A model generated the notes under the pieces. The model did no database searches and was not told where the DNA came from. It saw only the letters and a list, made by a program, of their open reading frames with translations. A program made the translations under genes and the position numbers. Positions 16,393-24,112 of a stretch of 42,303 nt of DNA are shown in pieces. Source of the DNA: Gracilimonas sp031581265. GTDB lineage: Bacteria; Bacteroidota; Rhodothermia; Balneolales; Balneolaceae. The stretch lies in the NCBI RefSeq assembly GCF_031581265.1, contig NZ_JAVLBQ010000026.1, forward strand, positions 1-42,303, in the 5' to 3' direction. Each line of letters opens with the position of its first letter. The stretch's first letter is position 1.

Positions 16393-17386
16393 CTTTGACC
16401 CACCTGTCCATTAACCGTATCCATTTCTTTTTGATCCCAAAAACGGATTTGTCATCCATGTTCAGAAAAGCTCTTGCATAGCGATTTAAATCTTTTTCAT
16501 TAAAGGCCAGTTTTTCTACCAACACCCACCGGTTCCATTCTTCAGCCAGCGACCAGCTTTCCTCCTCAATAGAACAATTGGGCAGCCGATAATGGAACGT
16601 AGGACGAGCAGAAGTCAGCTCTTTTTTCATCAGTTCTGTAGTTAACTCCTTCTTCAGAAACATAAAAGCCGGCAACAAATCCAAAGGGCGATTTCTGGAG
16701 TTTTTAAATTTGAAATAATCTCGGATTAATGTTTCAAGATCCGGCTGATATTCTTCTCTGAGGATATAACGGATATAATCCATTTCATACTCATTGATGT
16801 ATGGCGTGAGCTTACGTGAAATATTGATATCCCCGTCTTTACGAATCCATGCATCCAACATCACATATGCTTTAAGGTGACGAAGTAAACATTCCGCAGT
16901 CGGTTCAGGAATTTCGGGGTTAAGGTGCAGCCCAAACGCATAGAAAAAGGAACTTCCGGTCCCCTTGGCTTTCCAGGTACGTAGTTCTTCAACCAATGTA
17001 TTCAGCCGGTCAAGTTTTCCAATGGAAATCGGCGGAGTGATAATTTCAAATGGAACAACAGTGGAGGCCATGTCCCGCAGGGTATCTTCAAGCTTATCCT
17101 TGTTTTTGAGCTTATCTACATCCAGTCCAACCGATTTCAAGACTTTTTCATATTTTTTGTTGAGGAAAAGACTTGCATCCAGCTCCAGCGAAAAATCGCC
17201 AAATTCAGACTCTCTTACTTTATATTCGTATCCGCTGATTTGCTCAACATTTCCACCGTAAAGATTGGCCACCATTTCCGCAGCATCCTGCATTTCCACA
17301 CCGGTGAATTCAAATTCGAAGCCAACCGAGCGCTCCGTACCATCCTGGTTAAATATTTTTGGGGGATTTTTAAAGTCCAATTGCAT
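16382..17386 (-). CDS. amidoligase enzyme (glutamine-synthetase fold)
   Basis: A 334-aa protein of the amidoligase family (COOH-NH2 ligases with a glutamine-synthetase-like fold). Recognised elements in order: VGFEFEFTGV with paired Glu24/Glu26, FSLELDASLF (Glu68, Asp70), VPFEIITPPI (Glu114), a GLHLNPEIP strand (His154, Asn156), and an all-helical C-terminal half with RHLKAYVMLDAW. These acidic residues are the expected ATP/metal ligands. Family members occur beside class I amidotransferases in predicted peptide- or metabolite-tagging gene pairs, which is the arrangement here (11-bp overlap with the next gene). ATP-dependent amide-bond formation is well supported as family chemistry; the substrate is unknown. 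Confidence 0.85.
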   Translation of the reverse strand: MQLDFKNPPKIFNQDGTERSVGFEFEFTGVEMQDAAEMVANLYGGNVEQISGYEYKVRESEFGDFSLELDASLFLNKKYEKVLKSVGLDVDKLKNKDKLEDTLRDMASTVVPFEIITPPISIGKLDRLNTLVEELRTWKAKGTGSSFFYAFGLHLNPEIPEPTAECLLRHLKAYVMLDAWIRKDGDINISRKLTPYINEYEMDYIRYILREEYQPDLETLIRDYFKFKNSRNRPLDLLPAFMFLKKELTTELMKKELTSARPTFHYRLPNCSIEEESWSLAEEWNRWVLVEKLAFNEKDLNRYARAFLNMDDKSVFGIKKKWIRLMDRWVKDVR

Positions 17387-17534
17387 CCTTTATTTAATTT
17401 GCTACACCTTAAACAGATGAACGGTTAGATTCAATCCTGATTTTTGGATTTGTCACGAAATCTCTAAAACACAAAATACTTCGTTCGGCAAAAGATTACC
17501 GATCTCATATATGTGATAAAGTCTTCCTAAAAAA

Positions 17535-17561
17535 GTAAAGTTTACTTTACTTTTTGTAAAC
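17535..17561 (+). promoter_or_regulatory. composite palindrome, likely operator of the membrane protein/XRE operon
   Basis: GTAAAGT-TT-ACTTTAC (17535-17550) is a perfect 7-bp inverted repeat. It overlaps a second pair, GTTTAC (17540-17545) with GTAAAC (17556-17561). The composite lies about 42-68 bp upstream of the first ATG of an operon that encodes an XRE-type repressor, so it is a natural autoregulatory operator candidate. No protein-binding evidence is available. Confidence 0.5.
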
Positions 17562-17602
17562 CATACTGTATTATTCACAAAAACTAAATCTGAGAATGTA
17601 AT

Positions 17603-18064
17603 ATGGAAAAAGAAAAAGGACTTCTTCCGGCAAATTTTAAATTTGTTGGAGCTTTTATCTCAATCAGTTTTTTATTGTACGCCTTGGCTCATCACTTCAT
17701 AAAACCTGATTTATATTTCGAAGGACTTCGTGTTCCCAACCTCTTTTTTTGTTTTGGGTTGATCTTAATAATCTCGTCTAAAGAGCAAATTGAGGATGAG
17801 TACTCAGATCAAATACGATTATATGCCCATTCCCTGATCGCTATTTTCTTAATCACGTTTATTTTTATGGAAGAAATTAATGGCGAAAAATATTCCTTTC
17901 TCACAGAATTAACCGGTTTCTTACTGATCTATCTTCTGATTTTCTATTATAGTTTTTTAAAGGGAATTGAATGGATCAAAAAACCCACGTTCAAAGTTCA
18001 AGTTACATGGGTTGCTATTTTAATTGTGATATTATTAAGTCAAGAAATCCTTTGGACCGCATGA
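17603..18064 (+). CDS. four-helix membrane protein co-transcribed with an XRE regulator
   Basis: A 153-aa membrane protein with four predicted helices (about 17-30, 46-58, 74-92, 105-120, with a last one near 130-150). A cytosolic loop, KEQIEDEYSDQIRLYAHS, recalls the D-E-R-x-x-x-I loop of DUF2178-type proteins that are often encoded beside small XRE regulators, but I do not assign a family. The stop codon overlaps the next start as ATGA, so the pair is translationally coupled. The partner relationship suggests that the membrane protein senses a signal or forms part of the regulated module. Function unknown. Confidence 0.75.
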   Translation: MEKEKGLLPANFKFVGAFISISFLLYALAHHFIKPDLYFEGLRVPNLFFCFGLILIISSKEQIEDEYSDQIRLYAHSLIAIFLITFIFMEEINGEKYSFLTELTGFLLIYLLIFYYSFLKGIEWIKKPTFKVQVTWVAILIVILLSQEILWTA

Positions 18065-18261
18065 TCTCGAATAATTTAAAAGTAGAACGTGCGCGGATTT
18101 CCATCACCCAAAAAGATCTGGCCAATGAAATTGGGGTGAGCCGACAAACCATCCATTCTATTGAAACCGGAAAGTTTACGCCTTCTGTAGAGCTTGCCTT
18201 GAGACTGGCTACATTTTTCAAAGTCTCTGTTGAAGAACTTTTTCAGCTTGAAGAAAATTGA
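18061..18261 (+). CDS. small XRE-family transcriptional regulator
   Basis: A 66-aa single-domain helix-turn-helix protein of the YozG/Cro type: LKVERARISITQKDLANEIG, VSRQTIHSIETGKFTPSVEL, then ALRLATFFKVSVEELFQLEE. The frame is open upstream to 17971, but the ATG at 18061 overlaps the stop of the membrane-protein gene (ATGA) and gives the usual length for this family, so it is the likely start. It would bind the palindrome at 17535-17561 and regulate its own operon. The signal is not known. Confidence 0.9.
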   Translation: MISNNLKVERARISITQKDLANEIGVSRQTIHSIETGKFTPSVELALRLATFFKVSVEELFQLEEN

Positions 18262-18346
18262 ACTGAGTTTCTATATATACCTTAAATACCGCAATAATTT
18301 CCTTAATTTAGGGCTTCATCAAAAGAGTTTTAATTGAAGTCGATAC

Positions 18347-20245
18347 ATGACCTACCTCTCCACCGAAAATCTTTCCAAGAGCTTTGGCATCAAGCCGCTT
18401 TTTGAAGACCTGACCTTTGGTATTTCCGAAGGCGATAAAACTGCATTGATTGCCCCAAATGGTACGGGAAAGTCAACTTTGCTTAAAATTCTGGCCGGAG
18501 AGATGGAACCCGATTCCGGCAAGGTTATGACCCAAAAAGGCCTTCAGGTGAGCTTTCTGGCACAAGAACCGCAGCTGGATGAAAACATGACCATCAGCGA
18601 GTTCATAGCGCATGGGGATTCCGAGAAGATCAGCATTGTACAGCGATATGATAAAGCCGTACAAGCTCAGGCTGAAGACTTCAACCCACAAACACAAAAG
18701 GAGTTTGAAAAAGCATCGGCCGCTATGGATGCTGCCGAAGCCTGGGATGTGGAACAGCAAATGGAGCAGATTTTAGGCGTTCTTAATATTCACGATTTGG
18801 ACCAATCTATTGCGTCCCTTTCCGGGGGAGAGCGCAAGCGCGTAGCCCTGGCTTTTGTGCTAATGGATGAACCGGACCTGCTCATCCTGGATGAGCCCAC
18901 TAACCATTTGGATGTAGAGATGATTGAGTGGCTGGAAAAATATCTGGCCGGCAGTAAAATGACGCTGCTGATGGTGACGCACGATCGCTACTTTTTGGAT
19001 CGGGTGTGTAATCATATCCTGGAGCTGGATTATGGCACGCTATATCATCACAAAGGAAATTATGAGTATTACCTGCAGAAGAAAGCTGAGCGGGAAGAGG
19101 TGGAAGCCACCGAGATTGCCAAAGCCGGCAAGCTGATGAAGAAAGAGTTGGAGTGGATGCGCCGCGGACCCAAGGCGCGAACAACCAAATCAAAATCGCG
19201 TATCAAAGCTTTTTATGACACCAAGGAGAAAGCAGAATCCGGACGGGAAGAAGCGGAGTTGCAGCTGGATGTGAATATGAGTCGCATGGGCGGGAAAGTG
19301 CTTGAGGTTGAACATCTTTCCAAATCTTTTGACGACACCGTTATCCTGGATGATTTTAGCTACCAGTTTTTACAGGGAGAGCGCATCGGGATTTTAGGTA
19401 AGAATGGCGTTGGTAAAAGTACGTTCTTAAAAATTCTAATGGGTGAAATGAAACCGGATTCCGGTACCATCGAAACCGGTGAGACCATAGTATTCGGGCA
19501 CTATCAGCAGAAAGGCATTCAAATTGATGAAAGCAAAAGAGTCATTGAAGTCATTAAGGAAGTAGCTGAAGTCATTGAACTGGCTAATGGCGATACCATC
19601 ACCGCTTCGCAATTTTTAGAGCATTTCATGTTTCCCGGTAAGATGCAATACACCCCGATCGAAAAACTCAGCGGCGGCGAAAAGCGCCGGCTCATGCTGA
19701 TGATGGTACTCATCAAAAACCCCAACTTTTTGATTTTGGATGAGCCTACAAACGACCTCGATCTTCTAACCCTAAATAAATTGGAAGATTTCCTGCAAAA
19801 CTTCGGTGGCTGCCTCATCATCGTATCTCACGATCGGTTTTTCATGGATAAATTGGTGGACCATTATTTTGTGTTTGAAGGGCAGGGCGAGATTAAGGAC
19901 TTCCACGGAACGTATGATGAATATCGGGATGAAATCCTGAAGCGGATGTCCTCTTCGCCGGAAGATAAAAGCTCCAAAACACCGGATTCAAAAAACGCTA
20001 CACAACAGAAGGCAACAGCCGAAAACCAACCCGACAAACTTACCTACAACGAGCGTCGTGAATTCAACAAGCTGGAAAAGGAAATCGCCAAGCTGGAGGA
20101 GAAGAAAAAGAAGCTGGAGCACAAAATGAGCGATACAGATCTTGAATACGGGGAGTTAAATGAGCTATCCAAAGAGTTTGAGGAATTGAAAGAGGAACTC
20201 GAGGAGAAAGAACTCGTCTGGCTGGAAATGGCGGAGCGGGCGTAG
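18347..20245 (+). CDS. ABC-F family ATPase, Uup-like
   Basis: A 632-aa soluble protein with two ABC domains and no membrane helices. First domain: Walker A APNGTGKST (36-44), LSGGERKRVALA, LLILDEPTNHLD. Second domain: GKNGVGKST, LSGGEKRRLMLM, LILDEPTNDLDLL. The inter-domain linker is basic and helical (KKELEWMRRGPKARTTKSK), as in ribosome-acting ABC-F proteins. The C-terminal part (about 565-632) is a Lys/Glu-rich coiled coil, typical of Uup, which binds branched DNA and ribosomes. It probably acts on stalled ribosomes or in replication-related stress. It ends 38 bp before a GGCTGAC tandem repeat. Confidence 0.92.
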   Translation: MTYLSTENLSKSFGIKPLFEDLTFGISEGDKTALIAPNGTGKSTLLKILAGEMEPDSGKVMTQKGLQVSFLAQEPQLDENMTISEFIAHGDSEKISIVQRYDKAVQAQAEDFNPQTQKEFEKASAAMDAAEAWDVEQQMEQILGVLNIHDLDQSIASLSGGERKRVALAFVLMDEPDLLILDEPTNHLDVEMIEWLEKYLAGSKMTLLMVTHDRYFLDRVCNHILELDYGTLYHHKGNYEYYLQKKAEREEVEATEIAKAGKLMKKELEWMRRGPKARTTKSKSRIKAFYDTKEKAESGREEAELQLDVNMSRMGGKVLEVEHLSKSFDDTVILDDFSYQFLQGERIGILGKNGVGKSTFLKILMGEMKPDSGTIETGETIVFGHYQQKGIQIDESKRVIEVIKEVAEVIELANGDTITASQFLEHFMFPGKMQYTPIEKLSGGEKRRLMLMMVLIKNPNFLILDEPTNDLDLLTLNKLEDFLQNFGGCLIIVSHDRFFMDKLVDHYFVFEGQGEIKDFHGTYDEYRDEILKRMSSSPEDKSSKTPDSKNATQQKATAENQPDKLTYNERREFNKLEKEIAKLEEKKKKLEHKMSDTDLEYGELNELSKEFEELKEELEEKELVWLEMAERA

Positions 20246-20251
20246 CGTTAT

Positions 20252-20323
20252 AGCTTTCAGCTGTCAGACTTCAGCGCTCAGCGGCTGACGGCTGACGGCT
20301 GACGGCTGACGGCTGACGGCTGA
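20252..20323. repeat. heptanucleotide repeat tract (GGCTGAC)5.9
   Basis: AGCTTTCAGCTGTCAG (20252-20267) leads into a degenerate zone and then five exact GGCTGAC copies plus six bases of a sixth (20283-20323). The unit of 7 is not a multiple of 3 and the tract is intergenic, between the ABC-F stop and the SIMPL gene start at 20399. Copy number could vary by slippage and alter the SIMPL promoter region. A related 16-mer follows that gene at 21126. Confidence 0.85.
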
Positions 20324-20398
20324 AACATAATTCTCCAAAGACACTAAATCCTATTACAACTTCGTATATTTTTTTAACTACATCATTTCAAAAACACT

Positions 20399-21118
20399 AT
20401 GGACATTCAAAGCAATCGCGGACTTACTATTATTGGAGCAGCTATATTTCTGGGACTTATCGCGTTCGGATTTATTGTTGGTCACTCCGCCATCACCTAT
20501 AAAGAATATGAGCGAACCGTTACCGTAAAAGGCCTTGCTGAAGAGGAGCACATCGCTGACATCGTAATCTGGCCGATACAATACACCGAAGCGAGTAATC
20601 AGCTGGCTGAGATTTATGAAAACCTGGAAAACAGCGGCGATAAAGTGGAGCAGTTTTTGACGGAGCGTGGAATCAGTGAAGAGGAAATTTCTATTTCCAC
20701 TCCGTTGGTAACTGATAAATCTGCACAGCGCTACGGCGGACAGAATGACGCTCAATTCCGCTACGTAGCTGACCAAACCGTGACGGTATATTCGAAGAAT
20801 GTGGATCTTGTTAGGGAAGTAATGAGTCAGCTGGCTGATTTAGGGAAACAGGGCATCACCCTTTCGGGAGATGAATACCAAGTGCGCCCTGAATATATTT
20901 TTGACAGCCTGAACGATATAAAGCCACGGATGATTGAAGCAGCCACTAAAGAAGCCCGTGCCGTGGCCGAAAAATTTGCCGAAGATTCCAATAGCGAGCT
21001 CGGCAAAATTAAAACCGCTAATCAGGGCTTATTCAGCATCTCACCCAGAGATAATAATAACCCCCACATCAAGAAAGTGCGCGTGGTTTCAACGATTGTG
21101 TATTATTTGTCGGATTGA
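20399..21118 (+). CDS. SIMPL domain (DUF541) protein
   Basis: A 239-aa membrane-anchored protein. Residues 9-30 (LTIIGAAIFLGLIAFGFIVGHS) form an N-terminal helix, probably an uncleaved anchor. The rest is a SIMPL domain: RTVTVKGLAEEEHIADIVIWPI, a long alpha-helix with ISEEEISIST, QTVTVYSKNVDLVREVMSQLADLGKQGI, and ARAVAEKFAEDSNSELGKI. SIMPL/BP26-type proteins assemble into periplasmic or surface oligomers; the function in Bacteroidota is unknown. A TATATTTT box near 20357 is close to TAnnTTTG. The gene is flanked on both sides by AGCTnTCAGCTGTCAG repeats. Confidence 0.9.
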   Translation: MDIQSNRGLTIIGAAIFLGLIAFGFIVGHSAITYKEYERTVTVKGLAEEEHIADIVIWPIQYTEASNQLAEIYENLENSGDKVEQFLTERGISEEEISISTPLVTDKSAQRYGGQNDAQFRYVADQTVTVYSKNVDLVREVMSQLADLGKQGITLSGDEYQVRPEYIFDSLNDIKPRMIEAATKEARAVAEKFAEDSNSELGKIKTANQGLFSISPRDNNNPHIKKVRVVSTIVYYLSD

Positions 21119-21125
21119 TTGGAGG

Positions 21126-21141
21126 AGCTATCAGCTGTCAG
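21126..21141. repeat. second copy of AGCTnTCAGCTGTCAG
   Basis: AGCTATCAGCTGTCAG matches 20252-20267 at 15 of 16 positions in direct orientation. The two copies bracket the SIMPL gene. They may be parts of a short dispersed repeat family related to the GGCTGAC tract. Confidence 0.6.
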
Positions 21142-21182
21142 CAGGCGTGAATTATATAAGTCTCGATTATTGATCTTTACCT

Positions 21183-21208
21183 CACTCCCAACCACCCGGT
21201 TGGGGGTG
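21183..21208. terminator. hairpin between convergent genes
   Basis: CACTCCCAACC (21183-21193) pairs with GGTTGGGGGTG (21198-21208) over 11 bp with one T-G wobble and an ACCC loop. It lies between the convergent SIMPL gene and the 129-aa minus-strand gene. No T-run follows, so its role as a terminator is uncertain. Confidence 0.35.
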
Positions 21209-21298
21209 TACTCTTGGACCACCGGGTCCAAAATAACTGTGCCACGGAGCAGTATACCTCAGTTACTATCTGCGGAGCAGGTTTTGGGAAGCCGACAA

Positions 21299-21688
21299 CT
21301 ACAATAACCCTCGCCGGTGGATAAATGAAATTACACTATCTGTTGTGATTTCAGCTTTTATGGAACCGCCGGTACTTCCCTGATCCAGGTAGGTATCGAT
21401 TGTGAGTACATGCTTCTCATTTTCTGTAGTTATGGAAATATGTGAATCTGCTTTCGGGTCAATTCTTATTGTCCTTTGTTCTCCTCTTTCTAACTTTTCT
21501 AAGAAGTAGGTATTACCGGTCACCTTGACGTTAATTGAATCTATATCCACAGAACCAACATTTATAAGAACTAATTTTGGATTGCCTAGGTATTTATAGC
21601 TTAATAGAATGAATCCAGTACTGCCGAGTAAAATGCAAACGATGAGGATTATTTTGTTATTTCGAATCATATTATTTGATACCTGCAT
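21299..21688 (-). CDS. hypothetical single-pass membrane protein
   Basis: A 129-aa protein of unknown family. One N-terminal membrane helix, IILIVCILLGSTGFILLSY (about 13-31), is followed by an exported beta-rich domain of about 95 residues (LVLINVGSVDIDSINVKV, ERGEQRTIRIDP, HVLTIDTYLDQG). The N-out/C-out orientation is inferred from the signal-anchor pattern. A second in-frame ATG at 21670 (MIRNNKII) is an equally good start. It is isolated and AT-rich, at the edge of the accessory patch with the JAB lipoprotein. I do not recognise it. Confidence 0.65.
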   Translation of the reverse strand: MQVSNNMIRNNKIILIVCILLGSTGFILLSYKYLGNPKLVLINVGSVDIDSINVKVTGNTYFLEKLERGEQRTIRIDPKADSHISITTENEKHVLTIDTYLDQGSTGGSIKAEITTDSVISFIHRRGLL

Positions 21689-21813
21689 TAGAGAGCCCTA
21701 CATATTCGGAATCAAGATGAGCAGTTCATATTCTCTCCGGTTTTCCAAAGCCTAATCTGAGGCTCAGCCTCATCCTTGAAAAGCTAATATAGACAAATCT
21801 ACCCGTTTGCTTT

Positions 21814-21861
21814 TTCGAATTTGAAGTTGGCTTTTTAGTCCTGTTCAGTGGTCAGACGAGA
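21814..21861. repeat. 48-bp direct repeat, left copy
   Basis: The block from TTCGAATTTGAAGTTGG to GTGGTCAGACGAGA matches 23941-23988 at 47 of 48 positions, in direct orientation and 2127 bp apart. Similarity ends abruptly on both sides. The two copies enclose exactly the small secreted protein and the JAB lipoprotein, so the segment may have entered or moved as a unit. Confidence 0.85.
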
Positions 21862-21876
21862 GCGAAGTTAAAACTA

Positions 21877-22338
21877 TTATAGGCGCACGGTGCTTATTAA
21901 TTGAAAGTCTCGATCATAAAAAGAAATTGTACTATAGCCGGTGCTTATGTATACATGCTCTCTATTCTTCGATTTAACAGGCGGCTTTAAAGCTTTGACA
22001 ACAACCAATAAATCAGCAGATTTATAGTAGGTGGTCAGAAAATCATGCGATGATGATGTTTTCTTGTTCAACTTTTGGCAAACAGTGGAATCCTGTTTTG
22101 TCACTAAGGGAGTAAATTCATCAACTGATAGCCCATCAATACCCATTTCTAACCGATTCTCATGAAATGATTCAGAGTCAGATTCAAAAAAACGTGTAAG
22201 GGTTTTTTTAGTTTCAACTTCAAAGGCAGGGCAGCTACCTTTAGTGGTAACCGTGTAGGTATGACCATTCGTTTGAAATGCTAAAAAAGCAAAAAGAACA
22301 CTGCTTATAATTATGGTAGTATTTATATATGATTTCAT
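21877..22338 (-). CDS. small secreted protein downstream of the JAB lipoprotein
   Basis: A 153-aa predicted exported protein. The same frame runs upstream without a stop into the preceding lipoprotein gene, but the ATG at 22338 opens a typical signal peptide (MKSYINTTIIISSVLFAFLAFQ), so I treat it as a separate gene whose apparent fusion is caused by the frameshift upstream. The mature part has two cysteines (in GSCPAF and TVCQKL), a beta-rich end (HVYISTGYSTISFYDRDFQ) and no known domain. It starts 40 bp after the corrected stop of the JAB gene in the same direction, so the two probably form an operon. An accessory partner or protective protein is conceivable. Function unknown. Confidence 0.65.
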   Translation of the reverse strand: MKSYINTTIIISSVLFAFLAFQTNGHTYTVTTKGSCPAFEVETKKTLTRFFESDSESFHENRLEMGIDGLSVDEFTPLVTKQDSTVCQKLNKKTSSSHDFLTTYYKSADLLVVVKALKPPVKSKNREHVYISTGYSTISFYDRDFQLISTVRL

Positions 22339-22378
22339 TTTCTTATTGTTACTTATTATCAATTTAATTTCGAAATAA

Positions 22379-23724
22379 CTAATATCCACATCGACCAATT
22401 GTTTCACTATACTGGTTGGGATTTTGTGGTTGAATAATCCGTATATCAGTTTTATCCAAAACATATTTTTTAAGCTAATTCCCTGTACAACATTTTGATC
22501 ACCACTACTTACATCTAATGCATTGTATTTAGGGTATCCATCTTTTTCTTCTATATCCCAATCATTATAATCTAAACATCTTTGATCATTTATTTCTTCA
22601 TTATGTTTATATGGATGAGTGTGAAGTAAGCCTACAGAATTTTGAATTTTTGAAGTTGAATAAGAACCACGAAAATGGCATGAACTTACCGGGTTATCCA
22701 CACTCTGTAAAGAAACCGGTTCGAAAACATAAGAGTTATCCAATTCCATAATATAATAGACCGCTTCATTTCGATCATTGTCATCTAAAGGATTGTCATT
22801 CGTGCCGTATGATTCTTCCCATACATCTTCCATGGTTTGTTGTGTTTCTAAGGAATCGAGAATAGCATCACCAGTATTACATGGGTTTTCACAGTAAGCC
22901 GGAGGATCTTCCCCTTCACAGGGGTCTTCCAACACACAAACCCCATCATCATTTTTTACATACCCGTCCAAAGCACACTCGGTGGTAGATCCGCCACCAC
23001 TTCCACCGCCATCGGTTATGGGAGCACCGTCACAGCCGTATTCTACCGGGCATTGCCCGCCTCCATCCCAAAACTCATCTTCGTCATCGGTTTCATCAAT
23101 TTCATAGGCCGGAGCACAGACATCAAATTCTGCAGCTATAAAACAATCCTCGCCAATACATTCCATCTCTTCTTCAATTTGTTGGCTGCATTCTGTGGAA
23201 GTTGATTTTCCTTTTACCACCGGGCTATTCAGCTGTTGTCCCCACTGCTTAACCAGCTGAAGGTCTCTCTCCGTGTTAGGTACTTTAACGGCCAGCATCC
23301 GGTACACTTTCCGGGGACCGGGATCAACGAACCAGCGCACGTACAACAGGTACTCCCCGTTGGCCTTTTGCACCGATTCCTCTCCCGGATTAATGGTAGC
23401 ATACCGGTAGGTAAAAGTATTCCCGTTGCCCTTGCGGTCACTCAGCAAGGCCACATAGGGGCGTTCCTGGCTGTCACTGAATTCGTTGATGACCGCCATC
23501 AATTGCTCATATTGTTTTTTGTGAACCGAAAACCGGCCATCCTGTTTTTGTTTGGAGTCAGCGCCGGGGGCCGACCAAACAGGCAGGTTTTCAGCTCCGG
23601 GTACCACGCTTTGGCCTTCTGCGGTCAATAGCTGTTCAGGCGGGGAAGTATTCATCGACTGATCAGAACAACCGGTGATTAAAAGGACGCTGCCCACGAA
23701 TAGAATAGAAAGTAATAGTTTCAT
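22379..23724 (-). CDS. JAB/JAMM-domain lipoprotein, interrupted by a -1 frameshift
   Basis: An apparent 448-aa exported lipoprotein once one frameshift is allowed. The ATG at 23724 gives MKLLLSILFVGSVLLITGC (lipobox ITGC); a TTG four codons earlier is unlikely. The N-terminal 170 residues are a soluble module of unknown family. Next come a Cys-rich linker with GGGSGGGS and a C-terminal JAMM-like metal site: Glu320 (NEAVYYI), His368/His370 (LLHTHP) and Ser406/Asp409 (VSSGDQ). After GISLKN the zero frame turns into unlikely sequence. The -1 frame continues as YVLDKTDIRIIQP and ends GRCGY at a TAG (22379-22381). The junction is A AAA AAT (22465-22471). The 3' part is visibly AT-richer than the 5' part. 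Without correction it reads as a false 619-aa fusion. Confidence 0.8.
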
Positions 23725-23940
23725 TGAACTCCCCAAAGTATAGGTTATAGTAATAATTTTCTACAAGAGGGACTCATGTAAGCTTTGTTACAAAAAAAAA
23801 TAAAATAAATTGAAAATGGAGTTTTGATTGCTTTCAAGCTGTGGACTTTTACATGAAATGATGGTAGCAGCCTTCCCACCGACAAGGAGTGAGGGCGGAT
23901 GCTTTTTTATATCTCTACGCCCAAACATTCGTCAGACCAC

Positions 23941-23988
23941 TTCGAATTTGAAGTTGGCTTTTTTGTCCTGTTCAGTGGTCAGACGAGA
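23941..23988. repeat. 48-bp direct repeat, right copy
   Basis: 47 of 48 bases match 21814-21861. This copy is bracketed by GTCAGACCACT (23931-23941) and AGTGGTCAGAC, which form a near-perfect inverted repeat, so the block can fold into a long hairpin around TTCGAATTTGAA. This favours a palindromic mobile or recombination element over a coding relic. Confidence 0.85.
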
Positions 23989-24052
23989 ACTTGTTTATAT
24001 GCGACCATCCGTTCAATCCACTTCATCCGCGATCCGATAACATTGCTTTCCA

Positions 24053-24084
24053 TTGTGAAGTGAAATTAAATCCCGTTATCTTTG
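24053..24084 (+). promoter_or_regulatory. Bacteroidota-type promoter (TTG-N21-TATCTTTG)
   Basis: TTG at 24053-24055 and TATCTTTG at 24077-24084 fit the -33/-7 elements (TTG, TAnnTTTG) with a 21-nt spacer. The predicted start is about 22 bases before the ATG at 24113. This is the best full promoter match noted in the window. Confidence 0.6.
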
Positions 24085-24112
24085 GAAAAATTCAGCTTAA
24101 ATAAAGTTCATC

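Larger units (their letters stand above)
23725..24112. other. 388-bp intergenic region with repeat copy
   Basis: No credible gene. It contains the upstream region of the JAB lipoprotein, the right copy of the 48-bp direct repeat, and the Bacteroidota-type promoter of the AtuA-related gene. Short plus-strand frames here arise from the repeat. Confidence 0.6.

Noticed and set aside
20283..20323. CRISPR array
   Set aside because: Units are 7 bp and directly abutting without spacers; it is a simple tandem repeat.
21877..23736. Single 619-aa protein
   Set aside because: The middle stretch is frame-shifted sequence and a fresh signal peptide begins at 22338; two genes explain the data better.
23828..24040. 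70-aa plus-strand reading frame
   Set aside because: It is mostly a translation of the 48-bp repeat and its hairpin, starts with a weak codon and has no protein features.
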